A stretch of DNA of 64,000 nucleotides from Hippophae tibetana (Eukaryota; Streptophyta; Magnoliopsida; Rosales; Elaeagnaceae), in contig CM072810.1 of the NCBI GenBank assembly GCA_037013495.1, positions 85,296,449 through 85,360,448 on the forward strand, given 5' to 3'. The notes under the pieces were generated by a model. It made no database searches, had not been told where the DNA came from, and saw only the letters and a list, made by a program, of their open reading frames with translations. Shown piece by piece: positions 1 through 11,030 of the stretch. Positions within the stretch are counted from its first letter, which is position 1; every line of letters starts with the position of its first letter. A program made the translations under genes and the position numbers.

Positions 1-1852
1 AATCTGATCTAACTTTGCAGTGCATTGTTATGTACCGCACCAAAAAAGATGAAAAAAAAATAGAAACAAAATCTGATTCGAGGTGTTTTTGATTTGTTAG
101 TTAACATGCTTTGAGTATCTCAATTGGTTTGTGTTATTCGTTCAAGCTGAATAGCTGATGACAGATTGCTAACCACCTAAAGATGTGATCTAACTTTACA
201 GTACATTGTTACATACACCACCAAAAGTAGGAAAAAAAATCATGCTTATGTTTATTTTTTCCCCCTTTGATGAAGTCGTTTTTGCACAGTTATAATTTCA
301 GCACTAAAAATGTAATGTATATTGGTATGTTGAAGCATTTCTTCACATTTTGAAGTCTAGGTATGTACTTAATGGTTAAATATTCAATGCTTCATGTTGC
401 TTCATTGTAGACTTGCAGTTCCTTTGCTCAAATTTGATCCAAATTTTGAGCAGCGACCAAGTCATTCAATTATTATACTAAACCCACTAAGAAGATGCTC
501 ATGAGTTTTCACTTTGTATCGTGTGGAATAAGATGATTTGATTGTAGTCTGCTATTTCATTCAAAGATTTTGTCTACTTTCTGGCTATGATGTGGCCAGT
601 GTCTAATTTAGTTAACACTATTTGTTTAAAATGGCCGGTGACTGACCAGGTGAGAATTCTCCCATTTAATTAAATTAGATTTTTTCCCCCTCCCCCAATA
701 TAACTCTGTAGTCTATTTCAAAAGTAAAATGCAAGGAGTTGATTGTTCAAGATCTGATAAATTGATAAGAACTGCCTCACTTTGGCTATGGAAATTTTAA
801 GTGTACATCAAGTTTGTTTCCCTGAATCCTGGAGTCTGTGTTACATGTATCCTGTTGGCAGTTTGTAATATCCTGTGGGTTGATGAAAGAGCTTAGGCTG
901 CTAAGCAGGAAGAGCGTGAAGTAAATAGTTATGCTGCTTGAGGCATTTCCAAGGGTCTCAACATGCAGTAAATTGTGGTGTAGGTTATATTTGTAGATGT
1001 TTTCTAGCTTATTTGTTTCGGATACACCTATCAAAATCTATATCTGATGCTCGATTAAGTCAAGTCTCTCTTTGATTATCTATAGATTGTTTAGGCATAA
1101 TGTAGTATTTCAGGTTTTAATGTTTTGCTTGGTTGGTTCTCAGTCATTATGGGACATGGAAGTTGAACTCTGATGGCATAGTTCCAGCAGCAGTTGAAGA
1201 AAGTGGCATCCAGTACCCGATATGCTCCTTGCAGCATCTGTCTTCTTAACGAGCTAATCATATCTAGATGCAATGTCCAGCTTGGTATGCATACAGTTTT
1301 AGAAACCGATCCAAAAGAGATGCTTAAAATAGCAGTTTCAACTGGTCTCCAGATTGCCTGATAATCTTGTTATTAGGATCTTCGGGGTGTAATCAAAGCA
1401 TGGGATCATGTTTTTGGTAAAGAAGCTGTAATCAGGTAGCAGAGCGATCTGGTGGCTTGACCTGCATCAACAGTTGTAAGTGCTTCACTGCATTTTCCAC
1501 AGCTTTACTGTCCAATGCAATTGTTCATGTATGCTTTTTTCTTAGCTGTACTTTATGGATGTATCATTGATAATATTTCACTTTCTTTTTCTTCATTCCT
1601 CATCTCCCTGTTGTTCTAGTTTCAGAAGGAACATTTTATTCCATGAAAGAAGATAGAAAGTTTTGGTACTTGCAACAACTGAGATATTTCGTTCTTCTGC
1701 ATCATCTGATGTTACTGGGTATAATCAGTTAAAGCTAGGTCCAAACATTTATGACACGACTCACCTCTTTATCGAGAAAAAACTTGTGTTGAACAGAACC
1801 GTGCCCCTGCTATTGAGCACCACGTTTATTATGATACAAAGTCAAGAGTGAA

Positions 1853-2160
1853 TTATTGACGGGGACACTGCAGCGGCCAAATCTCATCCCATGCAATAGT
1901 GTCAAATGGACGTACACCCGGGCAAAAAGGATTGTGAATTGTATGATTCATGTAGGTGAAACTCCAACCAGGCAGATGTACTCCTTTATAAATAATTCTT
2001 ATTATTTCGAAAATAATCTTGGGAGCCATCAAAGCATATGCAATTAATGCAAAGTGGTCATGAGCCAGAATATCAGGCAAAGTGGTCTCTCATAAGTAAT
2101 TTGGAAATGCCCTTGACAAGAGAAACAGCAATAGCATCCAAGGTTTCATGTAGAGGCTTC
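1853..2160 (-). pseudogene. Unidentified coding-like fragment on the minus strand
   Basis: Read on the minus strand, this segment gives a run of about 75 codons without stops containing LAHDHFALIAYALMAPK, with balanced composition that looks more coding-like than the AT-rich shadows elsewhere. Just upstream in another frame is HETLDAIAVSLVKGISK, and the neighbouring tandem copy encodes a diverged version, HETLATIAISHVKGISQ, with stops. Two related versions of the same peptide suggest a real ancestral exon that was duplicated and then decayed. I do not recognise the family. It has no promoter or neighbour that would suggest a role, and it could be chance. Confidence 0.25.
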
Positions 2161-2310
2161 TCTCTGTGAATCAAAGCTTATGCAATCAAAGCAAAGTGAT
2201 CATGAGCCAAACTCGGGCAAATTGATCTCTCATAAGCTATTTGGGAAATTCCCTTAACATGAGAAATGGCAATAGTGGCTAAGGTTTCATGCAGAGGCTT
2301 CTCTCTCTGA
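2028..2310. repeat. Tandem duplication, two units of about 142 bp
   Basis: Unit 1 runs from about 2028 to 2169 and unit 2 from about 2170 to 2310. Both start with ATCAAAGC, share CATGAGCCA and TCTCATAAG blocks, and end with AGAGGCTTCTCTCT. They differ at many positions, so the duplication is old. The unit length is not a multiple of three, so a reading frame running through it would shift between copies. Confidence 0.85.
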
Positions 2311-2950
2311 GTGGGTTTACTAAGAAAAATGATTTCGAGGTAAAATGGAGTTATCACGCAGATTGAACATCAAATGTTCATTCTTTGATTTCATTTGCTT
2401 CTTTCTATAGGTAGGTTCCTTCTTTTGTGCAAACCATTGCTACCTCAGCATTGTAAAGTAATTATATAAGCCTGTATCAATTGATATTTTTATTTTAGGG
2501 TTGTAGAGATGCAGTGGGACCCGGCACTGGAATCTAATGCCCTTCTTATATGATAAAGAGCTTGTTGATTTGTTGGGGCGAAATTCATTCACTGATCCAG
2601 TGGGATAAACTTTGAGTCACTGGCTAAGAGTCAATGTGTCTTGCTTCCTCAGCCTTGTCTGAAGATCAAAATCTTTCCGGTTTCCTGAAGTTGTATTCTA
2701 CATTTCTCTCAATTCATCTCGGGTAAATTTAGTCCTGCTTGATAATTGAAAGTTTGGACATTACGAAGAGGGAAAGGAAAGGAATCGACTATGCCATTTA
2801 GTGTGAGGAAAGTGGTCATATTAGTTTGAAGTTGAGTACCTCTAATTCCGTAATTATGAAAGATGATTATTTCTAGTCTGTCGATCATAAATAAGATGAG
2901 CACTTTTAGTCCTTAAAAACAAGATCGAATTTATTGCAGTGCTGAAGTTG

Positions 2951-4172
2951 CAAAAATAACTGGATTGGAGTACCCAACTTGAAAATATCAAAACTAAAAT
3001 GTTCATTTAAAAAAATAAAAAGACCTTTTTGTGTTGTGCACCGTGTAGTGTAATACTCTTTTTCATGCATCAACTAATGGAGTGCCTTATAATGCTACAT
3101 TTCTTTTACTTAATTATAATTTAAAAAAAAAAATTCAACCATATTTCTACCTTTGAAACAATACTTTTTATTCTCTTCATATTTGACTTATAGATGGTTT
3201 GGATCTTGCTCAAAAGGTAATGAAAGTCAACCATATTTGATGTGAGTCTGTGCTACGCTTGAACACAGATTGTACCATGTAAGGATTGTGCGTAAGCTTA
3301 AGCCTCAAGTATTTTAAAAAAGCAGGGACTATATAAAAAATTACAGTATGACTTTTCTCTCCTTTTAAGATTCGGCAGGTTGAACAATCAAGTCTTTTTG
3401 CTCTAGTACTATAAGCAAATGTAACTTCTTGGATTATAATATCTGTAAGATGCATCCACTTCTACTAATGTTGGGTGGTTTAAAATAGAATAATTTTTCT
3501 TTTAATACCACTCAAACAACATCGCTCATGTAATTTGTTTAACAGTCTGATGGTAAGATTTATTGTTATTTCAAATTATAGGTTTGAATCATATATTAGT
3601 ATCCTTTGTTAAAAAAAAAAAATACGTACCATAATTGGGAATACTAAATGTATATGCCATAGTGAATTTTATGCTTCAAATTATTCTTATAAAAACATTT
3701 ACTGATGAGATTGAAAACAACCTAATGGTTAATTGATGTTATATTTGTCTTGACCCAACTTCTAGAATGTTATTGATAATGGTTTGTGTAGGTGGTTATT
3801 AGCTAGTTGCTACACGTCTTATCTTTCTAAACAAGTTCTTCACTCTTCAGCGACATTCTATAACATACATTTGCTTAGATATACATATAAGCTAATCAAA
3901 GTACTTTAGAAATAAAAATATAGTCACATCAAGGTGTTTAGTATAACTTTTCTTATCTTTAAATATTGAAATTAAGTAGTCAAAGTATGTTATTAGTATG
4001 ATGCAATTCATTAGTTATCTCGTACCGCTGTTATAAGTATTGTTAGTTATACTTTTATATATTTTATTAATTATTTTTAAGTGTTATTCTTTATATCATT
4101 CAAATAAAAACTTATAATTTAACGATAAAAATTATTAGATTTTAAACATAGGAACTTTAGTTCTTATATATA
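2951..4172. other. AT-rich intergenic sequence
   Basis: I see no coding region, RNA gene or complete element here. The minus-strand open frame at 3210-3455 has no recognisable domain and is treated as chance. The one structured item is the SINE-like relic listed separately. Confidence 0.6.
3530..3622 (+). repeat. Possible tRNA-derived SINE relic
   Basis: GGTTTGAATC near 3582 resembles the pol III box B (GGTTCGAATC). A weak box A-like GATGGTAAGATT lies about 35 bp upstream, and an A-rich tract follows at about 3610. This order fits a short tRNA-derived SINE, but no target-site duplication is evident and both boxes are degenerate. Confidence 0.25.
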
Positions 4173-4955
4173 CACTACTACAAAAGAGGTTATTAAAGTC
4201 GGTTAAAAACCAAGTTTAAATAAATTTAAAGTCGGTTCAAGGTGTGAACCGACTTTATTTTTATTTTTATTTTTTAAAATTTATTCATTTTCTATTATAC
4301 TTAAATAAAAACCTGTATTCGAGTAGAAAAAAAAAACAAAATCAGTTTAGCAAATAGTTCAAATAATACAAATATTTGAAAAATAAAATATTAATTAATA
4401 ATAGAAAAATTATCATCATTTTGTTATATTTTATTCAATATCATCATATTCTTCTCCTTATGTTATAATACAAATCTACATATATAACACAAAAATTTAT
4501 ACACATAATAACAGAAAAAAAATATGAATAATAAGGGATCTAAAAAATTAGTTAAAGAGGAAGAAAACTCACTAGCCGGTGCTGTAAATGGTAGTCGTAG
4601 GTGACCAGAAAATGAGAAAGAGTGGAGGAGAAGTGGAGGAGGTTTTCCGTTTTTTAGAGTTCTACAACGCTGAAAATAGTTTCTGTCTGGGAAGAAAAAA
4701 GAGAAAAGAATTTATTCACGTGTGTAACGTCGGTTCCACATGTCAACTGACGCTATGTTACATGGATAGCGTCGGTTCCAGGTGTCAACCGACGCTACGT
4801 TACGTGGATATCGTCGGTTCACCACGTTAACCGACGCTACATCCTACGTGGATAGCGTCGGTTCTACACCGAACCGACTTTAAACCAATTTAAAGTCAGT
4901 TTTTAGAAAAAACCGACTTTACGTACTGACTTAAATACGCATTTTTGTAGTAGTG
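4173..4955. mobile_element. Non-autonomous CACTA DNA transposon, copy A (783 bp)
   Basis: Termini are CACTACTACAAAAG at the left and its near-complement TTTTTGTAGTAGTG at the right, the CACTA-superfamily terminal inverted repeat. A 3-bp target-site duplication, ATA, sits at 4170-4172 and 4956-4958, the length CACTA transposases make. Both subterminal zones carry repeated palindromic blocks built on AAGTCGGTT and AACCGACTT, the usual arrangement for transposase binding. A second repeat type (GCGTCGGTT, AACCGACGC, CACGTGG variants) fills 4720-4870. There is no transposase, so the element depends on one supplied elsewhere. Three relatives lie in this window. Confidence 0.92.
4588..4830 (+). CDS. 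Recurring small reading frame inside CACTA copy A
   Basis: This frame of about 80 codons begins MVVVGDQKMRKSGGEVEE and continues through a Lys/Arg-rich block (GRKKRKE) into translated palindromic repeats. Closely related frames occur in copies B and C, and a degraded one in copy D. The first 45 or so residues are the shared part; the tail is repeat-derived. It may be part of a captured host exon, because the complementary strand has a donor-like GGTTAGTGAG at the same place, or simply sequence shared by descent. No domain is recognised and no expression is shown. Confidence 0.2.
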   Translation: MVVVGDQKMRKSGGEVEEVFRFLEFYNAENSFCLGRKKRKEFIHVCNVGSTCQLTLCYMDSVGSRCQPTLRYVDIVGSPR

Positions 4956-7047
4956 ATATCACGTTAGAAGTTTTGGTGAAAATATTATCAATGTATTGTT
5001 TTTAGTTACAATTGTGTGTTTGTAACATTTGGTATTTGAGAAAGGAGGACAAGCTCGATAGCTTACTAGAGATGGACAAATGTTTTGAGCACATGGAAAA
5101 AAATTATAGATGCTATGTTATTTTGATTAAAAGGAAAATTTCCATAAAATTTGATAAGATGTTTAGTAAACAAAAGTAACCAACAAATGATTCTAAAATT
5201 GTTTTCTTCAATAGGTCAAGTAGCGAAGTTGAAGCATTTAAAAATGCTCAAAGGATTCTGGTTCAAAATCAAGAAAATGAAGTTCATGAAGAAATTTGAT
5301 TGCAAAGTTATGTTCCAATGTTGGGAAAGAACTGAAAGAGGACAAGAACAACATGGAAAATTTGAAATCTCATTATCTTGGATGGACATTTATATAAAAT
5401 TAGTTATTACCACGTGCATGTGTTTACATGTGAAAGCTTCTCGATTTTTAAATAAAATGTAAAAGAAAATATATAACAAGAAGAAGTTAATTTGCAAGAG
5501 TAGAAGCTCTTGATGTATCATGTTTGAAATTTATAGTAGTTACTTTATTAAAGTAGGAACTTAACTTATGTGTAATTTGTTCAATCCATATTTTAACTTA
5601 TACAAGATTAAACTAAATAACAAAATTGTTGCATAAACTGATTCGATTGAAAACTATCTTCATTAGTATAAAAAAAAAATTTGTTTTTCGCTTATTTTTG
5701 AAACATTATGAAGTATTGTATTGTTAGATATAAAATTAAAATGCTTAAATTAGTTCACCCAAATAACATAAGGGAATCTTGAATGAGATAAGTGTATATA
5801 GCTCTTCATTATTACTCATGAGCCAAAATTCAATGAAAATAGCTAAGGTGAAGCTCTTATTGGCCACACATATATATAAACTTATAGGTAATATTCTTTA
5901 TAACTTCAAAGAAGGAAAAAAATTATGGGGAAGAAAATATTTATATTTTATTATAATTGCTTATGATTGAAGTGTAGCTAGGCAAGTAAATAAATAAATT
6001 TATAATATAAAATTAAATTAATTTAATGAAGTTATGGTTCGATGACATTTAGTTCATTTGGACATATAAAGTATATGAGTTTCAAGTCTTATGTAAATAG
6101 TATAATTATTTTTGTAAAGAAAAAGAAAATAAAATTAAGTAAAAGAGTGTAACACTCAACATGTAAACAAATATTGAAGAAAAGTGGATACATGGATTTC
6201 AAAGAAATTAAAGAAAGAAATGTAGGTTTTATTAATAACGACAAATGAAAAACTTCAACAACTTAAATATCAAAATGTGAAACTATAAGAAATATAAATT
6301 TTTGTTGTATTTGAGAATTTGACATTTTGCAATGCATCAAATAATAGGCTAATTGTTTACTACACTTTTTGATATATATTTTAGTATCACAAAATATAGC
6401 TTAAGAGATGTATAAAGCTTTTCACAACAATTTTAGGCATTTTACTACACTAAAAAACATTTCTTAGTGCAAAAAAATGTCTTCTTTTGTAATATGAACA
6501 AATAACAAAAATTATATTTATGATGTCTTTTAGTTCTCTCGTGAAGAAAATTAAGAAACAATTATATAAAACATATATGATGAAATAGACAATGAATGAA
6601 GGATTAACTCATAGTTAACGTGATATGAGTCTCTATCTCTAGCTATCACTATGAATCGAAATTCAAATCACATTTTATAATATTTATTTTATTTAATTGA
6701 AAAAACAAGATTTTAATGCATTTTAAAAAAAATAGACAACAAAAGAATTAAAATTTCAATTTTGAGAATATTTAAATGGTAAGATATTTAAGATGTTACA
6801 AGAGTAGAAACTTAACGTGTAAGTTGTTAAATCCATAATTAAAATAGACACAATCTAACTTCAATCTTCAATTCCCTTTAAACTATTAAGCAAATGTTAT
6901 ATTATCCTTTTTATTTTAAGATTCATGTTGTGATTGACTTTTCATTTTATCATCATGATTCAACTTCGAATTCTATTTTTAATTTGTTTAATTATATTTA
7001 TAATATCTTATAATTTTATAATAATGAGAAAAATAAACTTTTTATAT
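4956..7047. other. AT-rich intergenic sequence between CACTA copies
   Basis: This is mostly A/T-rich unstructured sequence. A 103-codon plus-strand open frame at 5151-5462, rich in Lys, Met and Phe, has no recognised domain and no homologue visible in the window. I regard it as chance or a relic. A SINE-like relic near 6045 is listed separately. Confidence 0.55.
6030..6132 (+). repeat. Possible tRNA-derived SINE relic
   Basis: TTAGTTCATTTGGAC near 6049 resembles a tRNA box A region (TAGCTCAGTTGG). GAGTTTCAAGTC about 30 bp downstream resembles box B (GGTTCGAATC). An A-rich tail follows at about 6117-6130. The order and spacing fit a tRNA-derived SINE head, but both boxes carry mismatches and I cannot define target-site duplications. 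Confidence 0.3.
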
Positions 7048-7866
7048 CATTACTACAAAAAAGGGCATTAAGTCGTTAAAAACCGACTTTAAACTAATTT
7101 AAAGTCAGTTCATTGAACCGACTTTAAATTAAATGACTTAAAGTTTAAAGTCGGTTCACGCGGTGAAACGACTTTAATTTTTTTTTTTAAATTTATTCAT
7201 TTTCAACCTGTATTCGAGCAGGAAAAAAAAACCAAAATCAGTTTAGCAAATAGTTCAAATAATACAAATATTTGAAAAATAAAATATTAATTAATAACAG
7301 AAAAATTACCATGGTTTTTGTTCTATTTTATTCAAGATCGTCATATTCTTCTCCTTATGTAATAATACAAACCTACATATATAATACAAAAATCTATACA
7401 TATAAATAATAACACATAATAACAGAAAAAATATGAATAATAGGGGATCTAAAAGATTAGTTAGAGAGGAAGAAAACTCACTAACCGATGCTGGAAATGG
7501 TAGTCGTAGGTGGCCGGAAAATGAGAAAGAGTAGAGGAGAAGTGGAGGAGGAGGTTTTCGGTTTTTTAGAGTTCTACAACGCTGAAAATAGTTTATGTCT
7601 GAGAAGAAAGAAGAGAAAAGATTTATCCACATGTGTAGCATCGGTTGACGTGTCAAACCGACGTTATGTTACGTGGATAGCGTCGATTCCAGGTGTCAAC
7701 CGACGCTATGCTATATGGATAGCATCGGTTGACACCTAGAACCGACGCTACATCCTACGTGGATAGCATCGGTTCTACACCGAACCGACTTTAAACCAAT
7801 TTAGAGTCGGTTTTTGGAAAAAACTGACTTTACATATTGACTTAAATACCCATTTTTGTAGTAGTG
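7048..7866. mobile_element. Non-autonomous CACTA DNA transposon, copy B (819 bp)
   Basis: The left end CATTACTACAAAAAAG carries one change from CACTACTAC; the right end is CATTTTTGTAGTAGTG. The 3-bp duplication TAT flanks it at 7045-7047 and 7867-7869. It has the same orientation and plan as copy A: left palindromic blocks on AAGTCGGTT, an AT-rich middle, a recurring small frame, then right-hand GCGTCGGTT/AACCGACGC repeats. Similarity to copy A runs end to end, including AT-rich interior blocks such as AAATAGTTCAAATAATAC. No transposase is present. Confidence 0.92.
7488..7739 (+). CDS. Recurring small reading frame inside CACTA copy B
   Basis: An 83-codon frame holds the shared block MVVVGGRKMRKSRGEVEEEV, followed by FGFLEFYNAENSLCLRRKK. 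Its tail is translated palindromic repeat. It differs from the copy A frame by several substitutions and one extra Glu, in frame. Whether the frame is conserved by selection or by recent common descent cannot be judged from four copies by eye. Confidence 0.2.
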   Translation: MLEMVVVGGRKMRKSRGEVEEEVFGFLEFYNAENSLCLRRKKRKDLSTCVASVDVSNRRYVTWIASIPGVNRRYAIWIASVDT

Positions 7867-8017
7867 TATCATAACTCTAAGATTAGTTGTAAATATAACA
7901 TCATATTTTATTTTATTATAAAAATACCAATAAATTATGCAATGTTTTACTATAATGATGCCATTTCCGTTATCTCTGTTAAAAAAAACATGACGGAAAA
8001 TAATCACATGCTATCAT

Positions 8018-8992
8018 CACTACTACAAAAATGGGTATTTAAGTCGATACGTAAAGTCGGTTTTTTCCAAAAATCGACTATAAATTGGTTTAAAGTCGGT
8101 TCGGTATAGAACCGACGCTATCCACGTAGGACGTAGCATCATTGATGTGTCGAACCGACGCTATGCGTGGACGTAGCGTCGGTTCTAGGTATTAACCGAT
8201 GCTATCCACGTAGCATAGCCTCGGTTGACACCTGGAACCGACGCTATCCACGTAGCGTAGCGTCGGTTGACACCTAGAACCGATGCTATCCACGTAACAT
8301 AGCGTTGGTTGGACACGTCAACCGACGCTACACACGTGGATAAATCTTTTCTCTTCTTTCTTCTCAGACATAAACTATTTTCAGCATTGTAGAACTCTAA
8401 AAAATCGAAAATCTCCTCCTCCACTTCTCCTCCACTCTTTCTCATTTTCCGGCCACCTACGACTACCATTTCCAATATCGGTTAGTGAATTTTCTTCCTC
8501 TCTAACTAATCTTTTAGATCCCCTATTATTCATATTTTTTCTGTTATTATGTGTTATTATTTATGTGTATAGATTTTTGTATTATATATGTAGGTTTGTA
8601 TTATAACATAAGTAGAAGAATATGACGATCTTGAATAAAATAGAACAAAACCATGGTAATTTTTCTGTTATTAATTAATATTTTATTTTTCAAATATTTG
8701 TATTATTTGAACTATTTGCTAAATTGATTTTGGTTTTTTTTTCTGCTCGAATACAGATTGAAAATGAATAAATTTAAAAAAAAAAAAAATTAAAGCCAGT
8801 TCATCGCGTGAACTGACTTTAAACGTAAAGTCGGTTCATCACGTGAACCGACTTTAAACGTAACGTCGGTTCATCCCGTGAACCGACTTTAAACGTAAAG
8901 TCGGTTCACACCTTAAACCGATTTTAAACGTTAAGTCATTTAATTTAAAGTCGGTTCAGCAAACCGACTTTAATGCTCCTTTCGTAGTAGAG
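8018..8992. mobile_element. Non-autonomous CACTA DNA transposon, copy C, inverted (975 bp)
   Basis: The left end is CACTACTACAAAAATGGG and the right end CCTTTCGTAGTAGAG, where the final GTG has become GAG. The duplication CAT lies at 8015-8017 and 8993-8995. The internal order is reversed relative to copies A and B, so it inserted in the opposite orientation, only 151 bp from copy B. It has the most subterminal repeats: about five AAGTCGGTT(C)/(G)AACCGACTT units at 8790-8970 and six or more GCGTCGGTT/AACCGACGC units at 8100-8335. No transposase is present. Confidence 0.92.
8185..8475 (-). CDS. Recurring small reading frame inside CACTA copy C
   Basis: This minus-strand frame of 96 codons starts near 8475 with the shared block MVVVGGRKMRKSGGEVEEE, then a Lys/Arg-rich segment, then three repeat-encoded blocks of the form GVNRRYATWIAS. 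It is the longest version because copy C carries more internal repeats. A basic N-terminal half and a repeat tail are visible, but no known domain. The frame stays open across extra repeat units because the unit there appears to be a multiple of three. Confidence 0.22.
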   Translation of the reverse strand: MEMVVVGGRKMRKSGGEVEEEIFDFLEFYNAENSLCLRRKKRKDLSTCVASVDVSNQRYVTWIASVLGVNRRYATWIASVPGVNRGYATWIASVNT

Positions 8993-8995
8993 CAT

Positions 8996-10853
8996 GTAAT
9001 CACTTTAACGTCAAAATAATATAAAACAAAATGAAATTTATTAAAATAATAATCAGAGAACATAAAGGTGAGGTAGAAAAGCAGTAGACGCTGATAACTC
9101 ACGCCAAGAACAAGCTCACTAGTACAAATTAAGAGAGAGATGAAGGTTTTGAGTGTTAGTCATCTGAGAAATAATAAGTGAGAGTAAAATAAAATACTTG
9201 TTTGGAAGGAAAGAAAATTGGTCAACTAGTGGAGATCTGTTTTTTTCTCTTTCCTTTCATTTATATTTTTATTAATGGAAATTGATCATCTTATTCATCT
9301 CAATTTTCCCATATTTCATTTATGCATTTTCATGTACTTTTTCTCTTGATTCTCACCACCCAATCAACAACTCAAGTTTATTGGCAAAATGGTGAAAATT
9401 TGTAGAAATATGCATGGGAGAACCCCGTTTGAGCTAAAGGAATAAGAGTTTTTGAAGAATATAGCTAGGTTAGTGTTGAAGATGCTAAGAATTAGAATGA
9501 AATATAAAGAAAGTAATTCGTGGGAAAACATTATTTCTCTAAAACTCTTCAGCTTTGAAATCTTGGCTCGAACAAATTTCAGAAGGAGATCTGGTTTGGA
9601 AAGAAAAAAGATCAATGGTTTCCACGAAGACAATCTGTTCTTCTACTTATTATTTTTAATTTTTTAATAAATTAATTTTTTTTAATATTATTGTAATTTA
9701 AAGTTTGTCTCATATTTTATAATTTAATGTTAACTTGTGTTATATTTGGAATTAATGTTAAATTTTGAGGATAAAAATATATTTATTCTATAATTATTTT
9801 AACTCAGTGAGTATAAAGTAAAATATATTTTGTGAGTTTTAGTTGAAGTATCTATTTAAAATATTGTTAAGTAACCTTTTCTCATTTTCCAAAGTTATTA
9901 ATTTGAATTTTATGATTATATTTATTAGATATGATTTACAATATTTTTCATCCTTTATACTTTTAATAACTTGCAAACACTGAAATACATTATAGATTTC
10001 TTTTTTTTTAATAAAAATATTATTTAATCATTTAATTTTAAAAAATATTTATTAATTTTTTTATTTATAAAAAATATATCTATTAATCTTTTGAATTAAA
10101 AATAGCTAAAAAAAACTTTTATTTATAATTTTTTTAAATACATATTAACGAGAGTATTTTCATCATTTAGTCTCGTTCTATCAAAACAAAAAAGTTACAA
10201 ACATAACTTATGAGAATATTATTATTTTTTTATCCTCATTTTATTACTAGAATACTCATGATAGCTTTTATTGTTTGACATTTTAATGATATTTTTGCGA
10301 TAATATTTACAATATCTAAGATATTTTAACGATATTTTTGACAATTTTACAACAATTTGATCAAAAAATATAGATATAAACTTTCGTTATAATGTAAAAA
10401 AAGAAGACATTATTATGAAAGTATTATTGATATTATCTACATTTTCATCCTATAAAGCTAAACTTTTTTTATTTTTGCTCCAAACTTAGCACGAGTATAT
10501 ACTGAGGCTTCGTGTTGTTGTTTTTAAGGGTTTCTTAATCAGTATTCTTCTCTTCTGAGTAGACACATCTGAAAAGGTGCTCAGGTTGACTAGTTCGGGT
10601 CGTGGATGGTTGACTGGTTCACAGGCTAGTTGTGGGTGTGAATTGGGGACTGATTGGCTAAGGCTAATGGTTTTCGTAGTGATGGGTTTGGGTGTTTGGC
10701 TAAGGCTTTCAACGTTAGTGATGGGTTGATTGGTGTGGATAGCGATGGGTTTGGCATTGTGCGATGAAGGTTAAGCGGTGGTTTTAGGCGATCGACTGGA
10801 AGAGGAGACGTTAGGTGGTAGTTTGATTGGTTTTAGGAAGTAAGTAGCCCTTT
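8996..10853. other. AT-rich intergenic sequence with a G-rich end
   Basis: From 8996 to about 10480 the sequence is AT-rich. The overlapping open frames at 9364-9667 on both strands lack recognisable domains. From about 10500 to 10850 the composition turns G-rich, with recurrent TGATGGGTT, GGTTTGG and TGGCTAAGG words, but it is not open in one frame. I assign no gene. Confidence 0.55.
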
Positions 10854-10858
10854 ATTCC

Positions 10859-11012
10859 TGTTAGAAATACTTAATAATTGTATTGTATTTTGTGTATTAG
10901 GGAATATACATGGTGTATTTATATAGAAATTACAAGTAAACTAAATATACATTAGCATATATGATATATATTAATAGATATATATTAATATGTTAATAGA
11001 TATACATTAACA
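10859..11012 (-). repeat. 3' LTR of the 10.9-14.5 kb copia element
   Basis: On the minus strand it starts TGTTAATGTATATC and ends ATTTCTAACA, keeping the TG...CA ends. About 154 bp is short for a copia LTR. The diverged partner near 14400-14549 shares the blocks ATATACAT and GAGTTACAAGTAAACTA (or close variants). Confidence 0.85.
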
Positions 11013-11030
11013 GCCCCCCCTCAAACTCAA
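11013..11030 (-). other. Polypurine tract of the 10.9-14.5 kb copia element
   Basis: On the minus strand TTGAGTTTGAGGGGGGGC lies directly against the 3' LTR, the normal place for the plus-strand DNA primer. Confidence 0.85.

Larger units (their letters stand above)
1..2950. other. Least AT-rich segment, possible gene relic, no definable gene
   Basis: This stretch is less AT-rich than the rest of the window and has intron-like T-rich tracts ending in AG. Short open segments could be decayed exons, for example a plus-strand stretch at about 412-505 that reads some 30 codons after a TTGTAG acceptor-like site, and another at about 1378-1437 just before a CAG/GTAGC donor-like site. They do not join into one reading frame, and I recognise no protein family. 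It could be introns and 3' flank of a gene outside the window, or a pseudogene. A diverged direct repeat of about 56 bp lies at 5-60 and 186-241. No function is assigned. Confidence 0.35.

Noticed and set aside
3530..3622. Functional tRNA gene
   Set aside because: Box B-like sequence is present but no cloverleaf with acceptor and anticodon arms can be drawn; at best a SINE relic.
5151..5462. 103-codon open frame
   Set aside because: Lys/Met-rich, no domain, no neighbour or promoter support; consistent with chance in AT-rich DNA.
6400..6480. CACTAAAAAACATTTCTTAGTG resembling a transposon end
   Set aside because: Small palindrome only; no matching opposite terminus or duplication found.
8100..8340. 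CRISPR-like regularly spaced repeats
   Set aside because: They are palindromic subterminal repeats of a CACTA element in a plant genome, with unequal spacing and no unique spacers.
9364..9667. Overlapping opposite-strand open frames
   Set aside because: Low-complexity Leu/Phe/Ser or Lys/Glu composition and no family match; no splice or promoter evidence.
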